The position numbers and the translations under genes were made by a program. A model generated the notes under the pieces. The model searched no databases. It saw only the letters and a list, made by a program, of their open reading frames with translations, and was not told the origin of the DNA. DNA of 34,125 bases, from NCBI GenBank assembly GCA_021201815.1, contig JAJQEC010000058.1:1-34125 (forward strand), in the 5' to 3' direction. Positions 16,049 through 24,073 of the stretch are shown in pieces. Origin of the DNA: Candidatus Azobacteroides sp. (GTDB lineage Bacteria > Bacteroidota > Bacteroidia > Bacteroidales > WRGA01). The first letter of the stretch is position 1, and every line of letters begins with the position of its first letter.

Positions 16049-16079
16049 CAAAGATACAAAATAGTACGCATCTTTCAAA
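16049..16079 (-). promoter_or_regulatory. Candidate radA promoter
   Basis: On the minus strand TTTG (16076-16079), 19 bases, then TATCTTTG (16049-16056). Transcription from here would include the whole inverted repeat at 15954-16034. Confidence 0.55.
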
Positions 16080-16217
16080 AAAGAATTATTTATCAATGAG
16101 TTATCTTTCCTATTAATTACTTATTAATGGTATGATACACTCTATTCCGGTTTACCGAACGATTTACTTTATAAAATGTTTTTCTGTGGATGGACTTTTC
16201 TATGTATGATAATTAAT

Positions 16218-16225
16218 TATTTTTG
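16218..16225 (+). promoter_or_regulatory. Candidate esterase promoter (-7 element)
   Basis: TATTTTTG matches TAnnTTTG and lies 28 bases before the esterase ATG. No clear -33 TTG is seen; ACTTTTC lies in that region. Confidence 0.45.
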
Positions 16226-16252
16226 CCATAAGAAAAACAACTAAACAATCAC

Positions 16253-17068
16253 ATGAAAAAAATTATTTACACACTGATTTTAAGCACGTGCAGTCTTTTT
16301 GCTTTGCATGCTGCTAAAGTAGATACGATCCTTACCAGAAGTACGGTAATGGATGAATCGATAAAAGCTGTCGTGGTTTTGCCGGATACTTATGACGGGC
16401 AAAAGGAATATCCGGTTGTTTATACCCTACATGGTTATAGCGGAAACTATGCCGGTTGGGTCAATTTTGCAAACTACAAAGACCTGGCAGACCAGCATCA
16501 GGTTATCCTTGTTTCTCCTGACGGAAAGAATAGTTGGTACTGGGATAGTCCGCTGAATCCGAAATCTCAGTACGAAACGTACGTTGGAAAGGAATTAGTT
16601 CAACAGATTGATCAATTATACAAAACCATAAAAAGTCCTAAGGGCAGGGCTATTACCGGCTTAAGCATGGGAGGACATGGTGCGTTATACCTTGCGATCA
16701 GGCATCAGGATACGTTCGGTGCTGCCGGAAGTATGAGCGGGGGAGTAGACATCCGCCCGTTTCCGGAAAACTGGGAAATGAAAAACGCGCTGGGAAGTTA
16801 CGAAGAAAATAAAGAATTGTGGGAAAAGAACACAGTGATAAATATGCTGGATCAGATACAGCCCGGAGCTTTAGCACTGATTATCGATTGTGGCGTGGAC
16901 GACTTTTTCTATCAGGTAAATGTAAATTTGCACAATGCCTTATTAGAACGTAACATCCCGCATGATTTTATATCCCGTCCGGGAGGTCATACCGGTGAAT
17001 ACTGGACCAATGCCATTAAATATCAGGTGCTGTTCATGTCTTTGTTTTTTCAGGGATATCAGCAATAA
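16253..17068 (+). CDS. Secreted alpha/beta-hydrolase esterase (esterase D-like)
   Basis: This 271-residue protein has a signal peptide (MKKIIYTLILSTCSLFALHA) and a single esterase-D/acetylxylan-esterase-like alpha/beta hydrolase domain. The oxyanion region is TLHGYSGNYAGW, the nucleophile elbow is GLSMGGHGAL (Ser within G-L-S-M-G), the acidic residue lies in IIDCGVDDFFY, and the catalytic His lies in RPGGHTGEYW. The family includes S-formylglutathione hydrolases, carbohydrate esterases and mycolyl transferase-like enzymes; the export signal favours an extracytoplasmic acyl-ester substrate. It is a single gene whose terminator overlaps the end of the convergent hydrolase gene. Confidence 0.9.
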   Translation: MKKIIYTLILSTCSLFALHAAKVDTILTRSTVMDESIKAVVVLPDTYDGQKEYPVVYTLHGYSGNYAGWVNFANYKDLADQHQVILVSPDGKNSWYWDSPLNPKSQYETYVGKELVQQIDQLYKTIKSPKGRAITGLSMGGHGALYLAIRHQDTFGAAGSMSGGVDIRPFPENWEMKNALGSYEENKELWEKNTVINMLDQIQPGALALIIDCGVDDFFYQVNVNLHNALLERNIPHDFISRPGGHTGEYWTNAIKYQVLFMSLFFQGYQQ

Positions 17069-17095
17069 AGATACCTTTTTAGTATATATTTCCGG

Positions 17096-17125
17096 AAAGT
17101 CCTTTGCTTATGGGTAAAGGACTTT
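17096..17125 (+). terminator. Terminator overlapping the 3' end of the lipase gene
   Basis: A 10-bp perfect stem (AAAGTCCTTT / AAAGGACTTT, loop of 10) is followed by further T. The loop contains the minus-strand stop codon at 17108, so one arm is the last codons of the convergent hydrolase gene. Confidence 0.75.
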
Positions 17126-18034
17126 TTCTATCCATTCCAGGATATCTTCAATAACTTCCGTTTTATTTATTTCCTGCAACAACTCATGCCGGGCTCCTTC
17201 ATACAGCTTTGTTTCTACTTTTGTGTGTCCGGTTTTAAACAGTTTTTCCGATAGCTTTCTGATCCCTTTGCCATAATCTCCTACCGGATCCTCCATTCCG
17301 GAAATCAAGAGGATGGGAATATTAGGAATCAACTTCAGACACTTCTTTTTTGAAACAGTATATAATATATAAAACAAGTCTTTGTAACCGCTATTGGTAA
17401 ATAAAAATCCCGTTTTTTCATTTTGATTATACTGTGCTACCGCATTTTCGTCTCTGCTTAACCAGTCGTTTTTTGTTTTGGGAGATTGAATTCTGTGATT
17501 GAAATTGCCGAACGCAATCCGGTTTATCAGGTTACCGGGTTTCTTATCACCGGATATTCTTTTCATCATCTCTGCCAGGAGAATACCGAATGCGGAAAGC
17601 AGATTTCCACCGGAAGTACCCATGCTGATATAGCCTGCCAGGGACGGTTGGTATTCCGTGAGGTAATACCGGCTTAAAAGAGAACCCATACTGTGCCCGA
17701 AAATAAAATAAGGAAGAAGCGGATATTTTATTTGAATAATACTTTTCAGGGTATGAAAATCTTTCAGCAGTACTTCGTATCCTTTCCGGTCTGCAAAATA
17801 ACCGAACAGCCTATCGTCATTCAGGGAGTTACCATGTCCGGCATGATCATTGCCGCAAACCAGGTATCCGGCTTTTGCCAGGAAAACAGCAAATTCCTCA
17901 TACCGTTGGATATACTCAGCCATACCATGGGCAATCTGAATAATTGCTTTCGGATTGCCTTCGGGTTTCCATACAGAAGCATGAATCGTATGTGTTTTAT
18001 TGGCAGATTGGTATATTATCTTTTCAGCATGCAT
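17108..18034 (-). CDS. Monoacylglycerol lipase/lysophospholipase-like hydrolase
   Basis: This 308-residue cytoplasmic protein belongs to the serine aminopeptidase/lysophospholipase (Hydrolase_4) group. Motifs are IQIAHGMAEYIQRY (oxyanion HG), FGHSMGSLLSRYY (nucleophile Ser in GHSMG), LISGMEDPVGDYG (acidic residue) and YEGARHELLQE (catalytic His). It has no signal peptide. It probably hydrolyses monoacylglycerols or lysophospholipids. Its start is 37 bases after the stop of the KefB-type antiporter gene on the same strand, so the two may be co-transcribed from the antiporter promoter. Confidence 0.88.
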   Translation of the reverse strand: MHAEKIIYQSANKTHTIHASVWKPEGNPKAIIQIAHGMAEYIQRYEEFAVFLAKAGYLVCGNDHAGHGNSLNDDRLFGYFADRKGYEVLLKDFHTLKSIIQIKYPLLPYFIFGHSMGSLLSRYYLTEYQPSLAGYISMGTSGGNLLSAFGILLAEMMKRISGDKKPGNLINRIAFGNFNHRIQSPKTKNDWLSRDENAVAQYNQNEKTGFLFTNSGYKDLFYILYTVSKKKCLKLIPNIPILLISGMEDPVGDYGKGIRKLSEKLFKTGHTKVETKLYEGARHELLQEINKTEVIEDILEWIEKVLYP

Positions 18035-18071
18035 GGAAAAGCCGGTATGAAAAACAGTAGTATATAATCTA

Positions 18072-20297
18072 TTATACTTTCATTAGTAAATTTAAATTTT
18101 CTCTTTCCCCTACGATCCAAACCACATCTTTTACTCTGAAATCGGCTGTTACATCATCCGAAACAAAAGTGCCATCTTCTCTTTCAATGGCAATCACCAG
18201 GCAATTCAGCCTTTCTCTTACCTGAGAGCTCTGGATGGTTTTTCCGATAAGCGCGGACGAGGGTTTAATGGTAAAGTGTTCAAGGATCACTTCATTTCCA
18301 TCTTTATTATAACCATCTATTTCTTCTTGTTGTTCAATTGTCTTTGCAAATTTTTCCAGTTGTTCATTGGTGCCGATTACTCCGATCTTGTCATAAGGAA
18401 AAATAAGATCACCGGAATCCGGAATGTTGATATATTCATTCCCTCTTACGATACTTACAATATTTACTCCGTAATCTTTCCGGGCATGGGATTCCTGAAG
18501 CGTTTTCCCAACATATTGAGAGTTCGGTGCAACCTTATAATACATAAGCTGCAGGTCATGCAATAAATCTTTCCGTTCGTAGCCGGTAAATTCCTGCCGG
18601 CTGTTCAGATTTTCCTTGAAGCGTCTCTCTATTCTTAATGAGCTTAATCCTATTTTTTTCGTAAAAATAATTACGGCCAAAATAGGAAGAGCAATAAGTG
18701 AACTATATAAATAACTAAAGTTAAAAATATAATGGATCGGAATAGCAAGAAACAAGAAGGCGAATGCAAATCGGTGGAGGATAATAAATATCAGGATAAT
18801 CCGGTTATTGTCCCCTTCCTTCCACAAAGACTTAAACGATTCGTATGCGATTTTCCGCAATGCAATTTCCCGTAATAAAGGAGCCATTGCTACGATTGCA
18901 ATAACGGCTGTTACAATTCTGCCCCACATGTCCGGCAGGTAATTATCCAGGATGTTCAGCAGGAATTGAGTGGAAAGATAAAGGATTCCCAGAATAATTA
19001 ACATATATAATGCCAGTCCCTGCAATGTTTTTTTCAGGTATTCGGACCATATATTTGTCCTTTTTGTTTGCGTATTGGCTTTCTGGCTATACCGGAATAA
19101 TGCGATTTTCCATTTCTCGGGAATATGCGGGTCCAGCTTATTATAAGCCGGAACAGCCATTTTCATCACATAAGGAGTTGTAAACGTCGTAATCACGGAA
19201 ACCGCTACGGCCACCGGATAAAGAAACGAATCAATCAACCCGAGGGACACTCCGAGGGTAGCAATGATAAAAGAAAACTCACCGATCTGTGAAAGACTGA
19301 AACCTACCTGCATGGAGACTTTCAGCGGTTGGCCGGCAACCAGAGAACCGACTGTCCCGAAAAATACTTTACCGAAAATAACGACTAAGGTAAGGATTAC
19401 GATAGGAAACCAATATTGTACAATAATTCCCGGTTCCACCATCATCCCTACGGAAACAAAGAAGATCGCACCGAATAAATCTTTCACCGGCTTGAATATT
19501 TTCTCGATGCGTTCGGCCTGTACGGTTTCAGCAAGGATAGACCCCATAATAAAAGCCCCCAGCGCAGTTGAAAACCCGGAATATACGGCCAGGAAAACCG
19601 AGCCCAGGCATAATCCTACAGAAACGATAAGCAGCGTTTCACTATTCAGATGGGTACGTGTTTTCTTGAAAAAGGTCGGTAATAAATAAATCCCCATTAA
19701 GAACCATAACACCAGGAATAAGATCAGTTTAAATATGACAAAAAATGCGGATGTATCTTCACTTCCACTTTGCTGGCCGATAGAGGAAAATGCTACCATT
19801 AATACAATCGCTACCAGATCCTCTATAATCAGAATGCCAAAAACCAGTTGCGTTGACTTTTGTTTGGACATTCCAAGGTCTGTGACTGCTTTTATAATAA
19901 TCGTTGTAGAAGACATGGCTACCATGCCGGCAAGGAAGATGCTGTTCATTTGTCCCCAGCCCAGTAAATGTCCGGTCAGGAAACCCAGTAACATCATACT
20001 GATAATAAAAATAATCGCTGTGACCGCTATGGTACTTCCAAGTCGCAATAACTTCTTGAAACTGAATTCCAGACCAAGAGAAAAAAGTAGGAAGATAATC
20101 CCTATCTCCGCCCATATATGAATGCTATGTTCATCAACAATTTTAGGAAAGAACGGGAAAAACGGACCGGCCAGAAACCCTACTACGATATACCCCAATA
20201 CAACCGGTTGTTTCAACACTTTAAAAATGATAGTGATTAGCCCGGCTGAAACCAGAATCAGGGCTAAGTCTGATATTAAAGGGTCGAGTTGTGACAT
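18072..20297 (-). CDS. KefB/CPA2-type monovalent cation:proton antiporter with RCK_C domains
   Basis: This 741-residue protein has an N-terminal Na/H-exchanger domain of about 11-12 membrane segments (from LILVSAGLITIIFKVL to about residue 385, with ILIIEDLVAIVLM in the middle). A second hydrophobic region at about 425-545 follows. Two C-terminal TrkA_C-like ligand-sensing domains come last (SQYVGKTLQESHARKDYGVN..., SALIGKTIQSSQVRERLN...). A TrkA_N nucleotide-binding domain, present in classic KefB/KefC, is missing. Exchange of K+ or Na+ for H+ is expected; ion choice cannot be read from sequence. RCK_C domains often bind small nucleotides, and c-di-AMP is one possibility, given dacA in the window. 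It is divergent from mscL. Confidence 0.9.
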   Translation of the reverse strand: MSQLDPLISDLALILVSAGLITIIFKVLKQPVVLGYIVVGFLAGPFFPFFPKIVDEHSIHIWAEIGIIFLLFSLGLEFSFKKLLRLGSTIAVTAIIFIISMMLLGFLTGHLLGWGQMNSIFLAGMVAMSSTTIIIKAVTDLGMSKQKSTQLVFGILIIEDLVAIVLMVAFSSIGQQSGSEDTSAFFVIFKLILFLVLWFLMGIYLLPTFFKKTRTHLNSETLLIVSVGLCLGSVFLAVYSGFSTALGAFIMGSILAETVQAERIEKIFKPVKDLFGAIFFVSVGMMVEPGIIVQYWFPIVILTLVVIFGKVFFGTVGSLVAGQPLKVSMQVGFSLSQIGEFSFIIATLGVSLGLIDSFLYPVAVAVSVITTFTTPYVMKMAVPAYNKLDPHIPEKWKIALFRYSQKANTQTKRTNIWSEYLKKTLQGLALYMLIILGILYLSTQFLLNILDNYLPDMWGRIVTAVIAIVAMAPLLREIALRKIAYESFKSLWKEGDNNRIILIFIILHRFAFAFLFLAIPIHYIFNFSYLYSSLIALPILAVIIFTKKIGLSSLRIERRFKENLNSRQEFTGYERKDLLHDLQLMYYKVAPNSQYVGKTLQESHARKDYGVNIVSIVRGNEYINIPDSGDLIFPYDKIGVIGTNEQLEKFAKTIEQQEEIDGYNKDGNEVILEHFTIKPSSALIGKTIQSSQVRERLNCLVIAIEREDGTFVSDDVTADFRVKDVVWIVGERENLNLLMKV

Positions 20298-20353
20298 AAA
20301 CGAATCTTATTTAGGATGAATGAACAAATAAAAAGTTTATTTTGTTTACTTTG

Positions 20354-20361
20354 CAAAAGTA
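20354..20361 (-). promoter_or_regulatory. Candidate antiporter promoter (-7 element)
   Basis: On the minus strand TACTTTTG matches TAnnTTTG and lies 56 bases upstream of the antiporter ATG. Its complement on the plus strand reads TTACTTTG a few bases earlier, a weaker match that could serve mscL. Confidence 0.45.
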
Positions 20362-20460
20362 ATGAAAACAAATGAGCGAAGTGTTGTGCCAGCTTTGCTG
20401 CGAAAGGCTATCTTCCCAATAACCAGCGCTTTTTACAATTGTTAATAAAACAATAAAAAT

Positions 20461-20889
20461 ATGAAACAATTTTTCGAGGAGTTTAAAAAGTTTATCAACC
20501 GCGGAAATGTAATGGATATGGCCGTCGGTGTAATCATTGGCGGAGCATTTGGCAAAATTGTGTCTTCTGTGGTTGCGGATGTGATTATGCCTCCTATCGG
20601 GCTGCTGATTGGCGGAGTTTCTTTTGTGGATCTCAAACTGGTATTAAAGCATGCAGCGGTAGATGCAGCGGGAAATGCAATACCGGCTGTAACCCTCAAC
20701 TACGGGAATTTCCTCCAGAATGTATTTGATTTTCTTATTGTTGCTTTTTCTGTTTTTCTTTTGGTAAAGTTTGTCAACAGACTGACAGATAAAAAAGAAG
20801 CCGCCAAAGCAGAAGAAAAAGCTCCGGCACTCACCAAAGAAGAAACCTTACTGACAGAAATCAGAGATCTTTTGAAAAAGAACAGATAA
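20461..20889 (+). CDS. mscL: Large-conductance mechanosensitive channel
   Basis: This 142-residue channel protein releases solutes during hypo-osmotic shock. It shows the MscL pattern: amphipathic N-terminus [21 protein letters not shown]1 with the pore-lining [21 protein letters not shown], the [11 protein letters not shown] segment, a periplasmic loop, TM2 ([21 protein letters not shown]) and a charged C-terminal helix. The length is normal. It is divergent from the KefB-type antiporter, so two ion/osmotic functions sit back to back. Its original downstream neighbour was merR, convergent, before the mobile element inserted 62 bases or less past its stop. Confidence 0.96.
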   Translation: MKQFFEEFKKFINRGNVMDMAVGVIIGGAFGKIVSSVVADVIMPPIGLLIGGVSFVDLKLVLKHAAVDAAGNAIPAVTLNYGNFLQNVFDFLIVAFSVFLLVKFVNRLTDKKEAAKAEEKAPALTKEETLLTEIRDLLKKNR

Positions 20890-20904
20890 GATAAGAGGCA
20901 AGAG

Positions 20905-20938
20905 TCAAGAGCCAAGAATCAAGACTTTGAGAGGTGAA
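20905..20938. repeat. Left arm of a split terminator hairpin (host flank)
   Basis: This arm contains TCAAGAGCCAAG, a 7-base insertion relative to its partner, and TTGAGAGGTGAA. Its reverse complement lies at 26425-26451 next to merR. The two would pair directly if the intervening 5.5 kb were removed, forming a bidirectional hairpin between convergent mscL and merR. Confidence 0.75.
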
Positions 20939-21100
20939 TATACTTTTAAGAAATTTGGTATTATAAAATAAACAACTAAGCAGAAAGAAGAATTAAGCAG
21001 AGTGTAGCGAATTAGCTGAGACAGCGTTCGTTACGCTCTGTTTTGCTTTGTATTTCAAAAGGCTGAAAAGCATATTTAAGCAGAACATAGCAGAAGTTTC

Positions 21101-21118
21101 GTTACTATCCCGTTACTT
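21101..21118. repeat. Left copy of GTTACT...CGTTACTT repeat
   Basis: An 18-base sequence made of two GTTACT boxes, matching the right-end copy at 26317-26334 in 15 of 18 positions and in the same orientation. Possible integrase arm-type site. Confidence 0.4.
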
Positions 21119-21167
21119 TAATAGCGATGTAAATACTTTGCTAATAGGTTTTTATTCAGCGTATTGC

Positions 21168-21177
21168 GTAGTTTTGC
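21168..21177 (+). promoter_or_regulatory. Integrase promoter element (also fits GTAnnTTTGC)
   Basis: GTAGTTTTGC contains TAGTTTTG, a TAnnTTTG match 57 bases before the integrase ATG. The 10-mer also fits GTAnnTTTGC, the sequence conserved at CTnDOT target sites. I find no second copy at the right end, so I read it as a promoter. Confidence 0.45.
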
Positions 21178-21187
21178 ATGCTGTCAG

Positions 21188-21235
21188 ATAACTCAATGAT
21201 AACTAATTTTGTAACCAGAAAAAACATTGAGTTAT
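21188..21235 (+). promoter_or_regulatory. Inverted repeat in the integrase leader pairing with the start codon
   Basis: ATAACTCAATG (21188-21198) and CATTGAGTTAT (21225-21235) are perfect 11-bp inverted arms separated by 26 bases. The right arm includes the first two bases of the integrase ATG at 21234. The repeat fills nearly the whole predicted leader, so it could be an RNA hairpin that hides the start site or an operator for a dimeric repressor. Confidence 0.6.
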
Positions 21236-22487
21236 GAGGTCAACATTCAAAGTATTATTTTACGTGAAGAAAGGCAGCGAGAAACCTAATGGGAACCTGC
21301 CTTTGATGTGCCGTATCACTGTAGACGGCGAAGTTAAACAATTCAGCTGCAAGATGGATATCCCTCTCCGCCTGTGGGATGTAAAAAACAATCGTGCGGC
21401 GGGAAAGAGTGTGGAAGCGCAGAAAATCAATCTCGCCATCGATAGAATCCGTGTGGATATAAACCGCCGTTATCAGGAGCTGATGCAAACGGATGGCTAC
21501 GTTAGCGCTATCAAACTGAAAAACGCCTATCTCGGAATCGGAGTAAAACAGGAAACACTACTGAAACTATTTGAACAGCATAACGCAGAGTTTGAGAAGA
21601 AAGTAGGCTATAGTCGGGCGCAGGGTACTTTCGCCCGTTACCGTACCGTCTGCAAACATATCAGGGAGTTTCTTCCCTCTACCTATCATCGGGAAGATAT
21701 ACCACTGAAAGAATTAAACCTTACGTTTATAAATGATTTCGAATACTTCCTACGAGAAGAGAAGAAATGCCGTACTAATACAGTATGGGGATATATGATT
21801 GTACTAAAGCATATCATTTCCATGGCTCGGAACACAGGTTTATTGCCGTTCAATCCATTCGCCGGATATATTAACAACCCTGAAAGCGTGGATAGGGGTT
21901 ACATCACCGAAGAAGAGATACAAACGCTTATAGAGACTCCGATGAAAAACAAAACATACGAACTTGTGCGTGACCTGTTTGTCTTTTCTGTTTTCACCGG
22001 ACTCAGTTATGCGGACGTGAAGAAACTCACTACTGACAACCTACAAACATTCTTTGACGGCAACCTGTGGATTATCACCCGTAGACGAAAAACTAATACG
22101 GATTCCAATATCCGGCTATTAGATGTTCCCAAGCGGATAATAGAGAAATACAAAGGCTTAACAGGAGACAACCGTGTTTTTCCCGTTCCGAGCAACAGTT
22201 GTTGCAACGAAAAACTAAAAAAGATAGGTATGCAATGCGGATTCAAAGTAAGGCTGACCTACCATGTGGCCCGCCACACCGCAGCAACGACCTTACTTTT
22301 ATCTCACGGTGTGCCTATCGAAACGGTGAGCCGTATTCTCGGACATACGAACATAAAGACCACCCAACTTTACGCAAAGATCACCAATCAGAAGATAAGC
22401 CGGGATATGGAAATCCTATCGCATAAGTTGGAAGGTATGGAGAAGAATATGTGTGAAGCCATACTGTACCCGCTATATTTATTGTAG
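21234..22487 (+). CDS. IntDOT-like tyrosine recombinase (integrase)
   Basis: This 417-residue integrase has an N-terminal arm-binding region (FKVLFYVKKGSEKPNGNLPL...), a SAM-like core-binding domain (about 100-205) and a catalytic domain (about 220-400). Catalytic residues are visible: a beta-hairpin Lys region (TRRRKTNTD), H344 and R347 in YHVARHT, H371 in LGHTNIKTT and the nucleophile Y380 in QLYAK. The first catalytic Arg, expected in FTGLR, is Ser258 in FTGLSYADV; the same substitution is known in IntDOT of CTnDOT, whose spacing is nearly identical. It would integrate and excise this element. A hairpin overlaps its start codon and another its stop codon. Confidence 0.93.
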   Translation: MRSTFKVLFYVKKGSEKPNGNLPLMCRITVDGEVKQFSCKMDIPLRLWDVKNNRAAGKSVEAQKINLAIDRIRVDINRRYQELMQTDGYVSAIKLKNAYLGIGVKQETLLKLFEQHNAEFEKKVGYSRAQGTFARYRTVCKHIREFLPSTYHREDIPLKELNLTFINDFEYFLREEKKCRTNTVWGYMIVLKHIISMARNTGLLPFNPFAGYINNPESVDRGYITEEEIQTLIETPMKNKTYELVRDLFVFSVFTGLSYADVKKLTTDNLQTFFDGNLWIITRRRKTNTDSNIRLLDVPKRIIEKYKGLTGDNRVFPVPSNSCCNEKLKKIGMQCGFKVRLTYHVARHTAATTLLLSHGVPIETVSRILGHTNIKTTQLYAKITNQKISRDMEILSHKLEGMEKNMCEAILYPLYLL

Positions 22488-22493
22488 CGGGTA
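22467..22493. terminator. Hairpin across the integrase stop codon
   Basis: TACCCGCTA (22467-22475) and TAGCGGGTA (22485-22493) form a perfect 9-bp stem with the integrase TAG at the base of the loop. There is no T-run after it, so it may stabilise the mRNA end rather than terminate transcription. Confidence 0.4.
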
Positions 22494-22711
22494 TGGCTGC
22501 TATCAGAGTTTAACCGCGGCTACCCCGATGGGCTTTTAAAGAAAAGCCGTAGCTTATTAGGGCATTTTCTTTACGCATCCGTTTCACTACTGCTAAAAAT
22601 GCCCCAATAAGCCAAAGGACAAACTCTCTGGAAACCCCGGCAGTCCTGCCGACCGCAACCGTTCCGGGCGGTTATCATAGAAAATTATCAACTTAAAATT
22701 TATCTCTACAA
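22494..22711. other. Probable origin of transfer (oriT) region
   Basis: This GC-richer gap lies directly upstream of the relaxase gene, where MobV-type oriTs usually lie. It holds a 17-bp inverted repeat (22552-22568 with 22596-22612, one mismatch) around a 27-base spacer, the dyad GGCTTTTAAAGAAAAGCC at 22531-22548, CGGCAGTCCTGCCG near 22639-22652 and ACCG...CGGT around 22652-22672. The nick site cannot be assigned by eye. Confidence 0.55.
22552..22612. repeat. Inverted repeat in the oriT region
   Basis: GCTTATTAGGGCATTTT pairs with AAAATGCCCCAATAAGC with one mismatch; the spacer is 27 bases. Inverted repeats next to the nick site are a normal part of relaxase recognition. Confidence 0.8.
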
Positions 22712-23917
22712 ATGGGATTTGCCGTATTACATATACAAAAGCCAAAAGGCAATGATGCCCGAACAACAGCGCATATAGAACGGACGGTACAGCCGGGCAA
22801 TGCCGATCCGGAACGTAAGGAACTCAACAAGGAGTTTATCAGGTTTCCGGACGGAGTAGAGAATCGCACACAGGCGATACAGCACCGGATAGAGAACGCA
22901 GAGATAACCCGTAAAATAAGAGAGAATCAGGTACGTGCGTTACAAGTCATGCTGTTGGGTACTCCCGAAGATATGCAGCGCATACAGAACAGAAAGATAG
23001 ATGATTGGTGCCGAGATAATATCGAATGGCTAAAAGACACGTTCGGAAAAGAAAACATAGTTTCCGCCGTCCTGCACATGGATGAGAAAACTCCCCATAT
23101 CCACGCAACGGTAGTTCCTATTGTTGCTGGTGAAAGAAGAAAAGCCAAACAGGAAGAGAACAACGGCAAGAAGAAGTACCGGAAAAAACCGAAAGATACC
23201 GTCCGATTATGCGCAGATGATGTGATGACGCGTGATAATTTGGAACGGTTTCAGGATACATATGCCAAGAGAATGCGGAAATACGGATTACAGCGGGGTA
23301 TCAAAGGTTCTGATGCCCGGCATATCTCTACACCTCAATATTATAGAGAATTGTTCGCCCAAAACGAAGACCTCAAAGAAAATATAGAGTATCTGCAAGA
23401 AGAGAAACAGGAGGTTTATGAGAAAGTTCAGGATATGTATGACCGCAAGGATGAAGCACGGGAAAAATTCATGAATATGCACGAATATCCCCAGCAGAAA
23501 GAGGCGGAAATATCTGACCTTGAAACTCGTATAGAACAACTAAAGCAGAAATACGAGCCATACAGGGGGCAGGATGATATAAATCTTCTGTTTAGTGTAT
23601 TCCCACAGTTAAGCGAACGTCTACGGATAGCCCAGCTATGCAAGGGCATCGGATTAACGATAGACGCCATTAAGCAGCTTTTTACGGGTGAAGCCGTGAC
23701 AATGAGTGGAAAACTCCATTCCCCCGAACACAATCAATCATTCAGCGTACAGGATGCCAAATTGCAGTTATTTAAGGAGAGTAAGAACTCCGAAAGACTG
23801 AAATTATCTATCAACGGGCATAACATCATCGAATGGTTTAAAGAACAATTTGTCAAACTTCGGCAGACGGTTAGACCGAATATAAAGCCCACCACACCTA
23901 CACAAAATAAAGGGTGA
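22712..23917 (+). CDS. MobV-family relaxase (Pre/Mob, BmgA-like)
   Basis: This 401-residue protein should nick DNA at oriT and pilot the strand during mobilization. The N-terminus (MGFAVLHIQKPKGNDA...) and the segment VLHMDEKTPHIHATVVPI show the MobV histidine triad H-x-D-E-x-T-P-H-x-H (H122, H129, H131). The catalytic domain ends at about residue 200; YYRELFAQNEDLKEN begins a long coiled coil (about 205-290) likely used for dimerisation or contact with a coupling protein. The length is in the range of Bacteroides mobilization proteins. It is encoded downstream of the likely oriT in the same orientation as the integrase. Confidence 0.93.
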   Translation: MGFAVLHIQKPKGNDARTTAHIERTVQPGNADPERKELNKEFIRFPDGVENRTQAIQHRIENAEITRKIRENQVRALQVMLLGTPEDMQRIQNRKIDDWCRDNIEWLKDTFGKENIVSAVLHMDEKTPHIHATVVPIVAGERRKAKQEENNGKKKYRKKPKDTVRLCADDVMTRDNLERFQDTYAKRMRKYGLQRGIKGSDARHISTPQYYRELFAQNEDLKENIEYLQEEKQEVYEKVQDMYDRKDEAREKFMNMHEYPQQKEAEISDLETRIEQLKQKYEPYRGQDDINLLFSVFPQLSERLRIAQLCKGIGLTIDAIKQLFTGEAVTMSGKLHSPEHNQSFSVQDAKLQLFKESKNSERLKLSINGHNIIEWFKEQFVKLRQTVRPNIKPTTPTQNKG

Positions 23918-24073
23918 GGAGTATAAGCTTCCGTAAAGCTGGAATTAAATAAAAGCAAAGGTTTTAAAAGATAAATACTGTTGATTTGCAGATATTTGCT
24001 AAATTTACAGGCAAAAAGAAATTAACTTTTATACTAAAATGTAAGCAGAAATTACCCCTGCATAAAATGAACA

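Noticed and set aside
20929..20938. Transposon terminal inverted repeats (IS-like) for the 20.9-26.4 kb element
   Set aside because: There is no transposase; the element uses a tyrosine recombinase, and the inverted repeats continue toward mscL and merR as host terminator arms.
21168..21177. CTnDOT-type attachment core GTAnnTTTGC as the left end of the element
   Set aside because: No matching copy was found near the right end, and the motif is fully explained as a TAnnTTTG promoter for the integrase; the host hairpin arm also lies further left.
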